A DNA stretch of 64,000 bases. Source: Solen grandis (Eukaryota > Mollusca > Bivalvia > Adapedonta > Solenidae). The position numbers and the translations under genes were made by a program. The DNA is taken from positions 71,688,903 through 71,752,902 of the forward strand of contig CM037781.1 of assembly GCA_021229015.1 (NCBI GenBank), written 5' to 3'. The notes beneath the pieces were generated by a model. It was not told the origin of the DNA. It searched no databases and was given only the letters and a program-made list of their open reading frames with translations. Below are positions 1 to 11,503 of this stretch, one piece after another. Numbering within the stretch: position 1 is the stretch's first letter; each line of letters begins with the position of its first letter.

Positions 1-372
1 TGCGAAATGACAAACACGTTGACAGTAAATGCTATTGATACGAAATTTCAGGTTTTGATTGACGAAATTAAGGGGCTGAAGACGGAAGTACATTCAAAAA
101 ATGACAGGACTTATGTCAACACCATGACTCCACAAATTTTTTCAAATAACTTTAGAAGGCCTTTTAGACAAACAAGCATACCTTTTGAATACCAGTAACC
201 AAAATTAATAAATCAATACACTGTTAACCCAAGGGTTCAAAGATTTAACCCATGCTATAGATGCGGACAAAATTTCAATCAAGGTCACAATTGTCCAGCT
301 TTGAATAAACAATGCACATTTTGCAAGAAAATCGGTCATTTCCGAAAAATGTGTCTAAAAGCAAGAAGTTGA
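1..372 (+). pseudogene. Ty3/gypsy element 1: gag C-terminal fragment with zinc knuckles
   Basis: The window opens inside a gag-like reading frame (from base 7). The frame stops at about 196 and then continues as recognisable nucleocapsid sequence. Two zinc knuckles are visible: CYRCGQNFNQGHNC at about 252-293 and CTFCKKIGHFRKMC at about 316-357, the second a canonical CX2CX4HX4C. Such knuckles bind retroelement RNA in the capsid particle. The in-frame stop near 196 and another just after the second knuckle show decay. The 5' LTR and primer binding site lie outside the window. The assignment as gag follows from the knuckles and the pol region immediately downstream. Confidence 0.75.
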
Positions 373-540
373 CGGAACGGTGTCAATGATCAGAGCAAAT
401 GTAAGCACAAGAAACAGAAATTTAATACAAAAAATGAAAAAACGCAACAAAGAAATACAATAAACAAAACGCATAAAAGATACAATCACGCGATATCTTT
501 AATAACGTCTTTCCAGGAAAATTTAATAACAGGCAAAATA

Positions 541-869
541 AACAACAGAGATACAGCTATTCTGTTAGACTCAGGAAGTAACATATCTGCTATAATCTCG
601 AATTTCTTGAAACTGTAAATGACGCCAATTTTAAAATTAAACCGACATCTCTCCAATTTAAAACAGCTATATCAGGATCAAAACATACAGTACAAGGGAA
701 AGTAAACATACCAATTCAAATTAATAAAACAATTATCAAATATGATTTCTATATTATTTCAGGATTAGTTCATAATGTTCTATTAGGAGTAGATTTTTTC
801 AAGGACTTTAATGCATTTATAAATTTTAGAGAAAGCAAATTTTGTATTCCGGATGTATTAAAAACTAAA
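541..869 (+). pseudogene. Ty3/gypsy element 1: aspartic protease region
   Basis: The translation shows LLDSGSNISAI at about 565-597, the DSG-type active site of retropepsin-like proteases that cut Gag-Pol. A frameshift near 604 separates this motif from the rest of the fold, which is readable to about 869 and includes a VLLGVDFF segment typical of the end of retroelement proteases. This part is open and in frame with the RT frame that follows. The region between 372 and 541 is lysine/asparagine-rich linker with no motif that I recognise. Confidence 0.65.
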
Positions 870-2471
870 ATGCAAAATAATAAGATATATAACATCACTG
901 CCAACAAAAAGATAAAGCTATCAGTTAACTCAGTTCGTAAAATTCCAATTCACATCGGAAATAACTTTAGGAATGATACATTCATAATAACTAGCAAGAG
1001 CGAAACTTGCCCGACAGACATACTATGTAGACAAAATAAAAATCAAACCATTTTGTTACCTCTTATAAACAACTCACAGGAAAGACAGGCAATTACAAAG
1101 GGCACAATTATTGCACAACTCGAGAAACTTGAGGGGAAAGACAACATCTTTTCAATACCTAAAACCAAAAATATCAATTCGACTTTAGAATCTGATTTTT
1201 CAAGAATATCTAAATTATTCAACATAGGAGATTCTTATAAAAACAATCCAAATTTGTTATCAGTATTGCAAAATTATGAAAGCATTTTTTCAAATAAAGA
1301 GGAAGAAGTAGGGGAAGTCAAAGACTTTGAATGCAAAATAGAATTGTTACCAAATTCGATGCCCATTCGAAGTAAACCATACGCGTTAAATCCCAAAATG
1401 AGAGAAATTGAAGAGAAAGAGATTAAAAAACTTTTAGACAAAGGTATAATTGAGCCATCATCTTCTATATTTAGCAGTCCAATTGTGATAGTGAAGAAAA
1501 AGAAAGTTTCAGAAACACAGAAACAAGAATATAGAATGTGTATCGATTATAGACTGTTGAACAAAATCTCGAAGAAGTTATATTTTCAATTACCAACATT
1601 GGAAGATGTCAAAAATATTATTTCGGACTCAAAACCTTTAATTTACTCCAAAATTGATATTAAAAATGCATTCCACACACTGCCTTTAAGTAAAGATAGT
1701 ATACCATACACAGCATTTCGAACAAGTAGTGGTAACGCATACGCGTACAAGCGTCTGCCATTTGGAACACTTGTCAGTCCAGCGTATTGGTCCATGTTCT
1801 TACACAAAGTACTTCAAAAGTACTTATATAAATTTTGCATTGGTTATATGGACGATATAATCATATTTTCAAAAACAATAGAAGAGCATGTAGTTCATTT
1901 GGAACAAATTTTCCGCGCATTAAAAGAAGCTAATCTACTACTTCATTTGGACAAATGTGAAATAGCAAAATCTAAGATCTCTTTCTTAGGAATGGTATTT
2001 GAGGAAGATACTTTACAAATTGATCCTAAAAAGTTACAGGTAATCGAAAAATGTCAAATACCTAAAAATCAGAGAGCATTAAAGAGCTTTCTAGGAATGA
2101 CAACTTTCCTAAGACGTTTTATAAAAGATTATTCTAAAATATGCGCACCACTGAACAATTTATTGAAAAAAGACTCAATTTATAAATGGACAGAGGAACA
2201 CGATGACGCTTTTAACAAGCTTAAAAAGGCACTAGTTTCAAAACCTATTTTACAATTACCTGATTTCAATGAACCATTTATGCTTTTTACGGATGCATCA
2301 ACCATAGCGACAGGTTATATCTTATGTCAAATGAATAAAGAGTCAAATAAAATGCATGTTATACAATATGGAGGAAGATCATTAAAAGATAATGAACGAA
2401 AATATGGCAGTTCAGAACTTGAATTATTAGCAATTATATTTGCACTACGAGTTAACAGAATGTCCCAGTAA
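870..2471 (+). pseudogene. Ty3/gypsy element 1: reverse transcriptase and RNase H
   Basis: A 533-codon open frame. RT motifs appear in family order: a GIIEPSSSIFSSPIVIVKKK entry region (about residues 190-215), CIDYRLLN, KIDIKNAFHTLPL, FGTLVSPAYWS and the catalytic YMDD at about residues 327-330, then FLGMVFEEDTLQ and the connection domain. RNase H begins with FTDAST (first carboxylate) and SSELELLAI (second). The frame stops after ALRVNRMSQ, before the third RNase H carboxylate, which sits in another frame at about 2486 (LTDNKA), so a small indel broke the domain. This is the best-preserved part of the element. Upstream sequence is open in frame, so the ATG at 870 need not be a real start. 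Confidence 0.85.
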
Positions 2472-2502
2472 AAATATTAACGGATAATAAAGCTTAACAT
2501 AT

Positions 2503-3042
2503 TTGCATACTATGAAAAATACGAACAGTAGAATGTACAGATGGGCAATTGAACTAGAAAATTTTGATTATGAAATAATGTACAATAAAGGATGCAACAA
2601 CCAAGCATACTATCTTAGCAGAATAGTCCATAACAAAATTCAAAATGTCAACGCTGACATAGATATTGGCATTGAGGATGTTAAATACCTCTTCCAAGAC
2701 ACAACCCCTTCACCTCAAACTTTAGCAGCCCTAACAAGAGCACAAAGTAAAAAGATAAGGGAAACGCATGAATCAGACAAATTAAAAAATAGTTCACAAA
2801 ATAAAGAGATTGAACACCTCAGTTCCACAGATATGACAATAACTGACACCAACGAACCAAATGTTATTCAATCAGATATCAATCAATCAGATAAAGATAA
2901 ATCTGATGAATCGGGTATCGTTACCAACGATATCGACAAGAATAATAACTTAGACAGCTTCATTAGCCATATGCCAAATCATGATAAAGATGTTGATATG
3001 GCTCAACTGCAAAAGTCATGCCCAGACTTTAAATTTTTTTAA
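2503..3042 (+). pseudogene. Ty3/gypsy element 1: RNase H C-terminus and connector
   Basis: The frame resumes with a segment like the end of Ty3 RNase H: NSRMYRWAIELENFDYEI followed by a degraded LSRI (usually DALSRI). After this comes an acidic, asparagine/serine-rich stretch of about 120 residues with no recognisable domain, the usual connector before integrase. It is separated from the upstream RT/RNase H frame by stop codons and a frameshift around 2471-2503. It ends at a T/A-rich run (about 3035-3047) that probably caused another slip before the integrase frame. Confidence 0.6.
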
Positions 3043-3194
3043 AAAAATTACCTGAAGACTCAAAACAAGCCAAAAGAATTGTATATGAAAGTAATCAATA
3101 CCAAATTTCAGATGGAATTCTTTGGCATTTCTATGAACCAAGACGAAAGAAAGCTGCAGATACATCTATTATTAAGCAATTAGCTTTACCCAAA

Positions 3195-4022
3195 GTGTTA
3201 CGTAATGATATTTTGTATTCCCTACATGATAATTCACATTTTGGTCTTGATAGAACATTTTATACCGTGAGACAATTTTACTATTGGCCAAGAATGTATC
3301 AAGATATCAAAGATTACATAATATCTTGTACATCTTGTCAAGTTAATAAAAGGGACGCAACCTACAAACCAGCACCTCTTACTGAAATGCCGATACCATC
3401 AGAACCATGGGAAGTAGTTCATGTTGATATCATTACCGTTGCCAAAGAAAGCAAAGGCTACAAGTATGTGTTATCAACTATCTGCGCATTCTCTAAATAT
3501 GCAATTTTTCTACCATTAAAAACACAAAATGCAGAAGAGATAGCGGAACAAATGTTTCATCATATATTTTCAATTTTAGGCCCACCTAAAATTTTAATAA
3601 GTGACAGAGGTCAGAATTTTATCGGAAACATTATGCAAGTACTTTACAGCTTTTTCGGAATAAAGAAGAAAAACACAAGTTCTTTTCACCCCATGACAAA
3701 TGGACAAGTGGAAAATGTTCAGAGAACTTTACTAAGCATGTTAAGAACAACAATTTTAGATGAAAAAGAATGGCCTGACAAATTATATTCTGTTCAAATA
3801 GCATATAACTCAACAATATGTGCAGATACTACAAAGTATTCTCCATATCAGGTTATGTTTGGTAGACATATGAATTCACCAATCACAACCTTACTATTCA
3901 CTGAAAATAAACCAAAACCTAAGACAGAACATTATGTTGAAGAATTAACGGATAGATTAAAGTTAATATGGATTGAAAAAAAAAAGAAAAGAATTATGAT
4001 AAGAAATCTAAAAAGGTTTTAA
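3195..4022 (+). pseudogene. Ty3/gypsy element 1: integrase
   Basis: Readable integrase. The N-terminal HHCC zinc-binding region is intact: HDNSH followed by YYWPRMYQDIKDYI and CTSC. The catalytic DDE residues are visible: first Asp in VVHVDIITV, second Asp in LISDRGQNF, Glu in HPMTNGQVENVQ. Similarity starts upstream of the listed start (from about 3050, in the same frame), so the start codon shown is only nominal. The frame ends near 4022 in an A-rich run, and a typical integrase C-terminal segment (LGDLVLL) follows at about 4026 in another frame. The enzyme would insert element cDNA into host chromatin; frameshifts make this copy unlikely to act. Confidence 0.8.
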
Positions 4023-4252
4023 ATTAGGAGATCTGGTATTACTAAAACAAAACCAACAAAAAAAATTCAAAAACTAAACAAAATTAAAAAAACAAAGAAA
4101 CCAAATCACCAGTACATATAAACCGATTAAAGGAATTTATAGATCCTAGAGATCTTAGGCAACCGGTTGAGGACAAGGGTTATTTCCATTTACAAAATGG
4201 TGAACTTCAGGACAGGCAAAATACAACTCCTGAAATACAACAGACCCAAGAC

Positions 4253-4507
4253 TTGAATTCGCACAGCCATACGGCTGATGCCAGTAATAAAACTAGCCAG
4301 AGTAATAAACAAGATAATAAAAAATGGTACAGAGCGAAAAGATTGAAGAAGGCTAAATTCATAGATAATGAAAAATACTTCTTAGTACAGTGGTCAAACA
4401 AAAAATATAAAGACACTTGGATTAAGCATACGGACGTAAGTGATGCTTTGATCAGACAGTTCTATATCAACAAATCAAATAAACAAAAAAAGAAAGGGAA
4501 GAAATAA
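4253..4507 (+). pseudogene. Ty3/gypsy element 1: chromodomain-like integrase tail
   Basis: An 84-codon frame with a basic, aromatic pattern like a chromodomain: KWYRAKRLKKAKFIDNEKYF, then LVQWSNKKYKDTWIKHTDV and a short basic tail. The Y/W positions (YFLVQW and DTWIKH) fall where a chromodomain aromatic cage is expected. In chromoviruses such a module at the integrase end reads histone marks and guides insertion. Between 4022 and 4253 the frame is broken by stops. Assignment is by pattern only; it could be a chromo-shadow-like or unrelated basic tail. Confidence 0.5.
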
Positions 4508-4539
4508 TATAATATTATATTCTATCATAGGCAAGCGTA

Positions 4540-6760
4540 ATTAATAATAGCATTATCAATAGGGTACTCGTCGGTTACCGCGGCAAAAGAAAAAAAAAAC
4601 TCCAATGAAGGTACATTGAGTAGCATTTTGCTAAATAAATAGACATTTAATGGACATCCGTTAGTAATGGAAGTTGAGACACATCTACTGCAGATGATAA
4701 AAAATATTGAAACGCTATTTGTTTAGAACCGTTAATGGAATACTTCCGGCGGTTTCATTTGATACTCCAAATCAAAAGCATTATCATATGTAAGAGATTA
4801 AGGTACACAGTTGTTTAACACAGCTATTAAGCCAGTGAGCTAGCCTATGGAACACGGATACGCTATAATGGCAGAGATAAACGACGTTACAAACGTGTTT
4901 AGCCATTCATGTACTCATCAATGAATGAAAAAAAAAAAAAAAAAAAAGGAAAAAGGTTGACGAATTCGTAAGAAAAATAGTCAATCATAGACGGGAAATA
5001 ATTAAAGAAAAAATATGCGCATGAATAAACAGAGAGAGTAAATATGATATATACAGAAAAGTTCGCCGAGATGATGGCGTATACAAATAAATAAAGTAAT
5101 AGGTATAAATAACCTAAATAATGACAATTGTCTTTATATACAATTACGGCAGATAAAAATGAAATGATTCATGATGTATCTGTGAGAAGATTGACTCAAT
5201 TTCAAATGATTACCATTTGATTTCACATGAAGCTTCGTATTATTACGAAATTACGAAAATGTGTCTACGGCCAATATAAAGATTCCGTTTATATATCAAT
5301 ATTTTTCCAATAGTTCGCAAAGGAAAATTTCGAATATATGAGATAGAACAATTTCCTATTCCCGATAATGAGGATATCAAGAACAATGACCAAATTTTAA
5401 CATCAAATCCTAGGTATTTCATTATTAACGAAATTGATCATTCGTTTATGGTATCAGGTGAAGATTTCCTCAAAGGATTGCGAAGAATTTGGACAATTTA
5501 TTTTATATAAGAAAAGGAAATCTAATGTATTCGGCTAATGAGTCAAACTGTTATTCGAAATTATATCGCTACGACGATAAATCGAATATCAACACCATAT
5601 GTAACTATGGTAAATAGTAAAGAATATGCTGAAACCGTGCTTCAAGACGGTATAGCATAAATACAATCAAACGTGAGTGATTGTATTGAAAAAAAAACAT
5701 AATCGGAGTTTGGTATATACTAGTGTGAATCCCTTGTCTAGAGATTTAAGGGGTTTTAATCAAATCACAAATCACAATTTCAAGAATTGTGTAAACGGAA
5801 AGGACAGTTAACGTCCTTTACCTAATTAATGTACCTCTCTTAGGATCATATTTTAATGGCATGATAATAGATAATGTATTATCAAGTAATAATATAATGG
5901 AGCAAATAGCTATCTCACTTCCAAAATACGAAATGTTTGAACATACATCTAGGGAAATACTAGATAAATGAGGAACGGATAAACTCTCATTAATTCACTT
6001 TGCTTGAAAGTCGAAAAGAATGAGAAGAGAAAAAAAAATCTGCTACTTTAACCAGTTCATCTATAGCGGAAATACACCGATACGAACGAGGATAACATCC
6101 ATGTTGTAACAACCATGAGTACTATTACTACTACCGTAGATACGCTCTTGTCATAAACACTTTATCATATGGAATACTATTGTTGCCACAAGATTAGAAT
6201 ATCTTATCCAAAAACCGTATCGCCTTCTGGTATCTTTCTTAATTTTTTTAAAGAATCCATACAATGTGAGCATGGAATTGAGCATTATCTTTATTACGAT
6301 GACCATCCTATCTCACACACTGCGCCAAAAGTAAGAAACAGAGATAACCACGGTGTTATGTTACACCTTACGGACAGACTGAGCTACATTTATGTTAAGA
6401 TAACAATCGAAATGCTTGGTTTGCTTTTTTCATTGACATGAATGTTTCAATTGTTAAAACTGCTGTATTATGCTTTTTATTATGTCAAATATTATTCAAA
6501 TATTGAATAATAATCCCCGGAGAATTTTATTTCTAAGCACCAGAGAGAATACGACTATATATATGTGTAACAAAGATTGCAGACCGATGTTATTAGCTTA
6601 TAGTATGACAATAATTTTGTCGTATAATTCTGCAAATTGCGTTAAAAGTGATTATAAATATTCTCTCTCGTGTGGGGAAGTGTGCAGTGCTATGGTGTGT
6701 TTTTGGTTATTCATTTTATTATCTATTGTTAATATATATAAATTGTAGAAATGGCCTTTG
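4540..6760 (+). pseudogene. Degraded third ORF of gypsy element 1 (env-like position)
   Basis: About 2.2 kb downstream of integrase contains protein-like pieces split by many stops and shifts: an uninterrupted piece at 5313-5510, another at about 5541-5660, one around 5880-5970, a 90-codon frame at 6169-6441 and a frame at 6470-6748 whose end is hydrophobic enough for a membrane anchor. This is the place where gypsy elements of the errantivirus type carry an envelope-like gene. I recognise no decisive env motif, so this is a positional inference with weak pattern support. The clear 3' LTR and polypurine tract were not identified; a purine-rich run at about 7070-7087 is one candidate for the tract. 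Confidence 0.35.
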
Positions 6761-7618
6761 TAAAAAAGCAATGGAATCTTGAGAAATTAACGGAACACTC
6801 TGAATATTTCAAGCTACTTAAAAAAAAAAAAATACAACATAAACGAAATAATTGATATTTTTCGCTTGAATATGGTCCATTAAATAATTAAAACAATAAT
6901 ATCTCTTATTTTTGACAACTCAATATTCCATACTTTTATGCCATTTGTTTTCCTTAGAATTGTATTTCTGGCAGTTATTATAAGTTGATTTTTTGTGTAT
7001 TAGAAAACTGCCGCAATTTTTATATTTAATTTTATTTATTTGTATAATTTATATTAAGGACATTATATACAAAATAAAAAAAAAAGGGACTTTTTTCAAA
7101 TAGGCATAGGGGGAGATGATAGGTCTTATAATACTTCATTTATATACAAATACAATAAAGAGCCAATATATAAAGCGTAGCACGGAAAATTATACACAAT
7201 AGGATATATATATACTCTGCCCTAACACACAAACCAATAGCAACATCAAAAAGTATGTATGCGCGTAGTCTCAACCCTGGAAATAGGTGAATGAGAATGA
7301 AACTAGATCAGGAAAAAACTGACCCCATATACACAGGGTAGAGAGATAAGGTCACATTCCTGGTTGGCCGGGGCAGCACGCATATGAAAAAATAGAATAC
7401 CCCACTGTCTAGACTACGCTGGGTTTGCATGATACAAAAATAGCAAACAATACGAGCTGGCCATTTGTGGAAAGTGATTCTGCAGGCGGCAAACCATTTT
7501 TGGGAGGCAATTCTTAGAACCACAGACCAGTTCGCTGAACCCATGAACCTAATTCATTGCCGCGGTGCGGGCGGTCAGTATATAACACAAAGGCGAAAAT
7601 ATTTTCAGTTCAAAGATG

Positions 7619-7642
7619 CTGAAAAGGTATTTCGTCTTATAG
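7619..7642. repeat. Left target-site duplication of the 7.6-kb retroinsert
   Basis: Exact 24-nt match to 7866-7889. The flanking bases (AAAGAT before both copies, allowing one gap) suggest that the duplicated target may be slightly longer. Confidence 0.65.
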
Positions 7643-7865
7643 GTAAGCTAACTTTAATTATTTATTGCCGCACTTTCTAAATTAACTTTTGGGTTTTAGC
7701 GTATTTATGTTAGCTTATATTTAACTGACTGGTTATATTATTTATAGGGATATTTAAGGTTATTCAAGGAAATATTGTTATTAATTGTATTTTGTATGTT
7801 GAGTATTTTATTGATAATTGTCATTTAATTTCTATTTAAATAATCTTTCAAAAAAAAAAAAAGAT
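7643..7865. mobile_element. Short poly-A retroinsert flanked by 24-bp direct repeats
   Basis: A 24-nt sequence (ending GTATTTCGTCTTATAG) occurs exactly twice, at 7619-7642 and 7866-7889. Between the copies lies a 223-bp AT-rich segment that ends in a run of A. Direct repeats around an A-tailed segment are the signature of LINE-mediated retrotransposition, the repeats being the target-site duplication. The insert has no tRNA-like A/B boxes that I can see and does not resemble the other repeats in the window. The first direct repeat is followed by GTAAGC, a splice-donor-like string, so a processed-RNA origin is an alternative reading. Confidence 0.6.
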
Positions 7866-7889
7866 CTGAAAAGGTATTTCGTCTTATAG
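7866..7889. repeat. Right target-site duplication of the 7.6-kb retroinsert
   Basis: Exact 24-nt match to 7619-7642, immediately downstream of the poly-A run of the insert. Confidence 0.65.
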
Positions 7890-8157
7890 TTTTCAGATGA
7901 ATCCCTAAAATCAATAGAGGTCCGAGGAGTCCTCCAATTCCCCAGGACTACCTCGCGACAATTAGTTCACTAGTAAATAGTTCATATGTGCTCAAACACA
8001 ATTGTCACAGGTTTCCGCGAAAATAAGATTCACTTGTAATGGTGGTTCCATTACAATATGCTTCCTAATGCTGACTCAAGTGGAAAATATACCACCCTTA
8101 AATAAAAGGATTATCAATTTAAAGTATTGCTTTCCTTGAAAAGTAAAAATACCATCC

Positions 8158-8450
8158 AACAGTAATTCACATACATGTAGACAATTTATGCCTACTCGCG
8201 CTAGGCGATGAACGGATCAGTGAAGGAGAAAGAGAGTGGCCTATAACAAATGCAAAAATCATAAAAAGGTAAATAATTAATGAAAATTCCATAAACACAA
8301 AGATAAATCAACGCATAGCTTATGGGAACAGGATGAAATTCTGGTTTAAACATACGTGTACACAGAACCCCAAACCAGTACAGTAATTAACATATATACT
8401 GGCACTAGGTGATGAACGGATAGGGGCAAAAGAGAAGGGAGAGAGAGGGG
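8158..8450. repeat. Imperfect local duplication (about 225-bp spacing)
   Basis: The block around 8158-8238 (ACAGTAATTCACATA, then CTAGGCGATGAACGGAT and a purine-rich AGAGAG stretch) recurs at about 8381-8450 with substitutions and small gaps. No gene is visible in this interval. A 60-codon frame at 8538-8720 has no motif and is not called. Confidence 0.5.
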
Positions 8451-11400
8451 GGTATCGAATAGAGAGAAGGAGGGCTATTTAATTGCCATACCTATGACAT
8501 CAAAATTATCATCAGAGGAATTTCCCCAATCAGTTCTGTGAGAACAATGAAAGCTGCCATATTTGAACAAGAAACTGCTCATTTTCTGCAACAATCGAAA
8601 CTAGTATCAGTTTTTGTCGAACCCGTGAAATTGCCGAAACCGAAACCTAAACTGGTTCATCTACAAAAAATACGCTCTAAGTGTTTTGATGGGATGTTAC
8701 ACCAATCAAACAAACATTGATCAGTATTTTTCATTGGCATTCGAAATTGCCCATTTCAACCCATAAATCTGAATTCCCCAGATATATTGAAAAAAAAAAT
8801 CTTTATATCGAGAGGACATTTTACCCCTGTTTAAATAAAAAAGCAAGGGAAAACCCTGCTGTAAGAATATAATTTGATATTTGGCGACACCTAACATCGT
8901 TTTGTACTTACATCTCATATTGCACTTAACTCAAGAGATTTATATATTTATTTAACATTTCCTGACTTTATTTATGAGTGAAAATGAAATTAATTTTAAT
9001 TAAACCAGTATTTCAGAATCTGAGTTTGATCAATAGCTGTGCTAAACAAATTTCCATCATTACTGTTGTAGTGAAAGTCATAATGGTATGAAACATGCAC
9101 ACACAACAACACTTCAAAAGACCTAAACTTGTTTTCAGTAGCCAAACCCTTCTGACGCTGGCTATATATCAACGGGGGCTCATTATTCTATAGATTGTTG
9201 AATATGTTTTATAATCTGATAAATTAGTCCATTTTCCAGTTGAACATATTGTTTGTAAGAGGCACTGCTTCTGGACAGAAAATCAAGCATTTGAGAATTT
9301 TCCAGAATGATAATTGGTATTTATTTTATTTTTTTTTACTTTTGTAGCTAAAGGCTGGTTTGCAGACGTCCGGATCCTTAAAGATAACTGTTAGCCTTAT
9401 TTTTTAAAAGTTGCAACCTTATTGCTTGATGTCATTTCCGAATTTCCGAATAAAAATTCAGAACCATGTGAAAATGCTGACCAGCGACCAAATGGTTGAT
9501 CTTTATTGAAGACCACAATACTTTAACCATAAATATAACAAATTTTGGATTACATATTGCAGTTAAAATATAGAATAATGTGATACCATATAATATTTTC
9601 CCTCAGTTATTAGTGCTCTACCGGTTCACTTGAGGAGACTATAGGTTTGCCCTCCGTCTATGTCTCAGTCCGTCCGTCTGCAAAATCTGGATCCTGGATA
9701 GCTCTGAAAGTACTCAGAATTTTTTCATGAAACTTAAAATATAGACAGATAGCATACTGGAGATTATGCTAATCTTTTTTTTCTATGGCATCATATCTGG
9801 TTGCTATGGCAACCAATATACAAAAATCATAGCAAATGGTTTCTGCAATAACTCTAAATGAATAATGGAATTTAAAATATAAATACTGGTAGATGCTTTA
9901 ATGGAGATAATGTGTGTCATTTAAATTTTTCTATGTTATCAAGTCTGGTTGCTATGGCAACAAATATACTAAATATTCCGCAAAAATCTTGATCCTTCTA
10001 TAACTCTAGAAATATATGTTTTCCCCTTGTAAATATTAAAAATGTCTTAAAAAACATATAAAAAAACTGAGATCTGAAATTCTTTAGAAAATGATATTGT
10101 TGACTGTATGATTTCCAGATGTAATTATTTAGGGCCTAAATAATGTCTTTGCTCTGCTTTTAGACGGTAAATATGCAACTTAACACTGTACATTTAATTT
10201 CATGTCAGTTAACTGCATTACCCCTTTAAGGCCATTTTAAGCAGTGTTCAAAATTAGCTGTAGTCTGACAGCCCAGGGCTACCATAAGTTCAGTTTTTGG
10301 TTACTGATTTCTAACTGAACAGTTCATATCTTTTATTGAGATTTATACATTCAAGTATATCTTCTATAAATACCAGCATAATAAATAAAATGAACAAATC
10401 ACAGTTATCAGACTCGGTAATCTACATAATTTATGAATATCTACCCGTTAATACATAATTAAGATGGAACATTTTAAAGTTGCGTCGAGAATGAGCTTAA
10501 ATAGGAAAGTGAAAAATGTATTATCCATTTCATAAACAATATTGTAGGAATATATAGAAGCTATGCACATATAATCTGAACTTTGATATTCAAATAAAAT
10601 ATAAAAAACAACTAAACAATGCTTTTATTTATTATGAAAGTCATAGTAAATAGAAAATTGATTGGAATTTAGCCCTCACAGTGTGTAAAAAACATGGGCA
10701 CACTGATTTCTTACACATTGGTGAAAAAAACATGTGAACCATGTAAGTTTAACATTGAGTTTAACGGAGTTCTATTGGGACCAAGAACAATCTAAAGCAT
10801 GTAAATATGAAAAAGGCAAAAATAAATAAATAGTATGTCATTAGTTGTGTCTATTCATGCAATGACAGCTATAATTGCGTCACATCAATGCGGTTGCATT
10901 CACTCATAAAAATCATATAAAAAATCATGTAAGCTTCTTTTTCAATAACAATAGATGCTTAATTGCCAACAAATGGCAATACTAGTTTCTATTTTTATAT
11001 TTAACAATTACACAACAAGAAGACACAAATAAAATTTTATATTCACAATATTATTGTGCACAAAAAAGTTAATCACACACTTGAATATCGATCCTTAGAT
11101 TTGCCAATATGCAAATGATGCTGCTGAACCAAAAGCTTATGCAGTAATGAAATTAAAAGTATTTGACCAAACAGAATACCTGTGTTTTTTGCAAAGACCT
11201 GACACATTTCCAGAGGATTAGGTTTGTTACAACTATGGGGATGAGAAAAACTTATGGTGGAGGAAGCAGGCAACTAATTTCCTTCAGTTAATTTATTATT
11301 TTGAGTCTAGCTGGATTAATAAACAAGAACTGTTGAAAGACATCACTCTCAGCCCCTTGTCAGTATGGTATAACAAATTTAAATAAAGGAAAATAATTGA

Positions 11401-11470
11401 AAAATGCGACTAGGTAGAGTTATTGTTCTTGGACAGATAACTTCCTGTGAATCAAATGCCATATTTATGC
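8451..11470. other. Intergenic or intronic AT-rich stretch, no gene recognised
   Basis: I see no protein motif, RNA gene or splice-consistent exon chain in this stretch. It contains the dispersed repeat described at 9605-9990 and simple AT-rich sequence. A minus-strand 66-codon frame at 11073-11273 has no features supporting a gene. Confidence 0.4.
9605..9990 (+). repeat. Dispersed repeat copy with GTTGCTATGGCAAC palindromes
   Basis: Starts near CTACCGG and contains TAGGTTTGCCCTCCGTCT, a GTCCGTC run, ATCTGGATCCTG, and two copies of GTTGCTATGGCAAC at 9800-9813 and 9948-9961. The same order (CTAGGTTTGCCCTCCGTCTG, GTCCGTCC, AATCTGGATCCTG, GTTGCTATGGTAAC) occurs at 57446-57700, so these are two copies of one family. 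The internal unit is repeated at least twice here. No coding capacity is evident. Confidence 0.65.
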
Positions 11471-11503
11471 CCTCCCCCCCCCCCCCCCCCCCCACACACA
11501 CAC

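Noticed and set aside
8538..8720. 60-codon Lys/Pro-containing frame
   Set aside because: No motif, no splice support and no neighbours suggesting a gene; this length is expected by chance.
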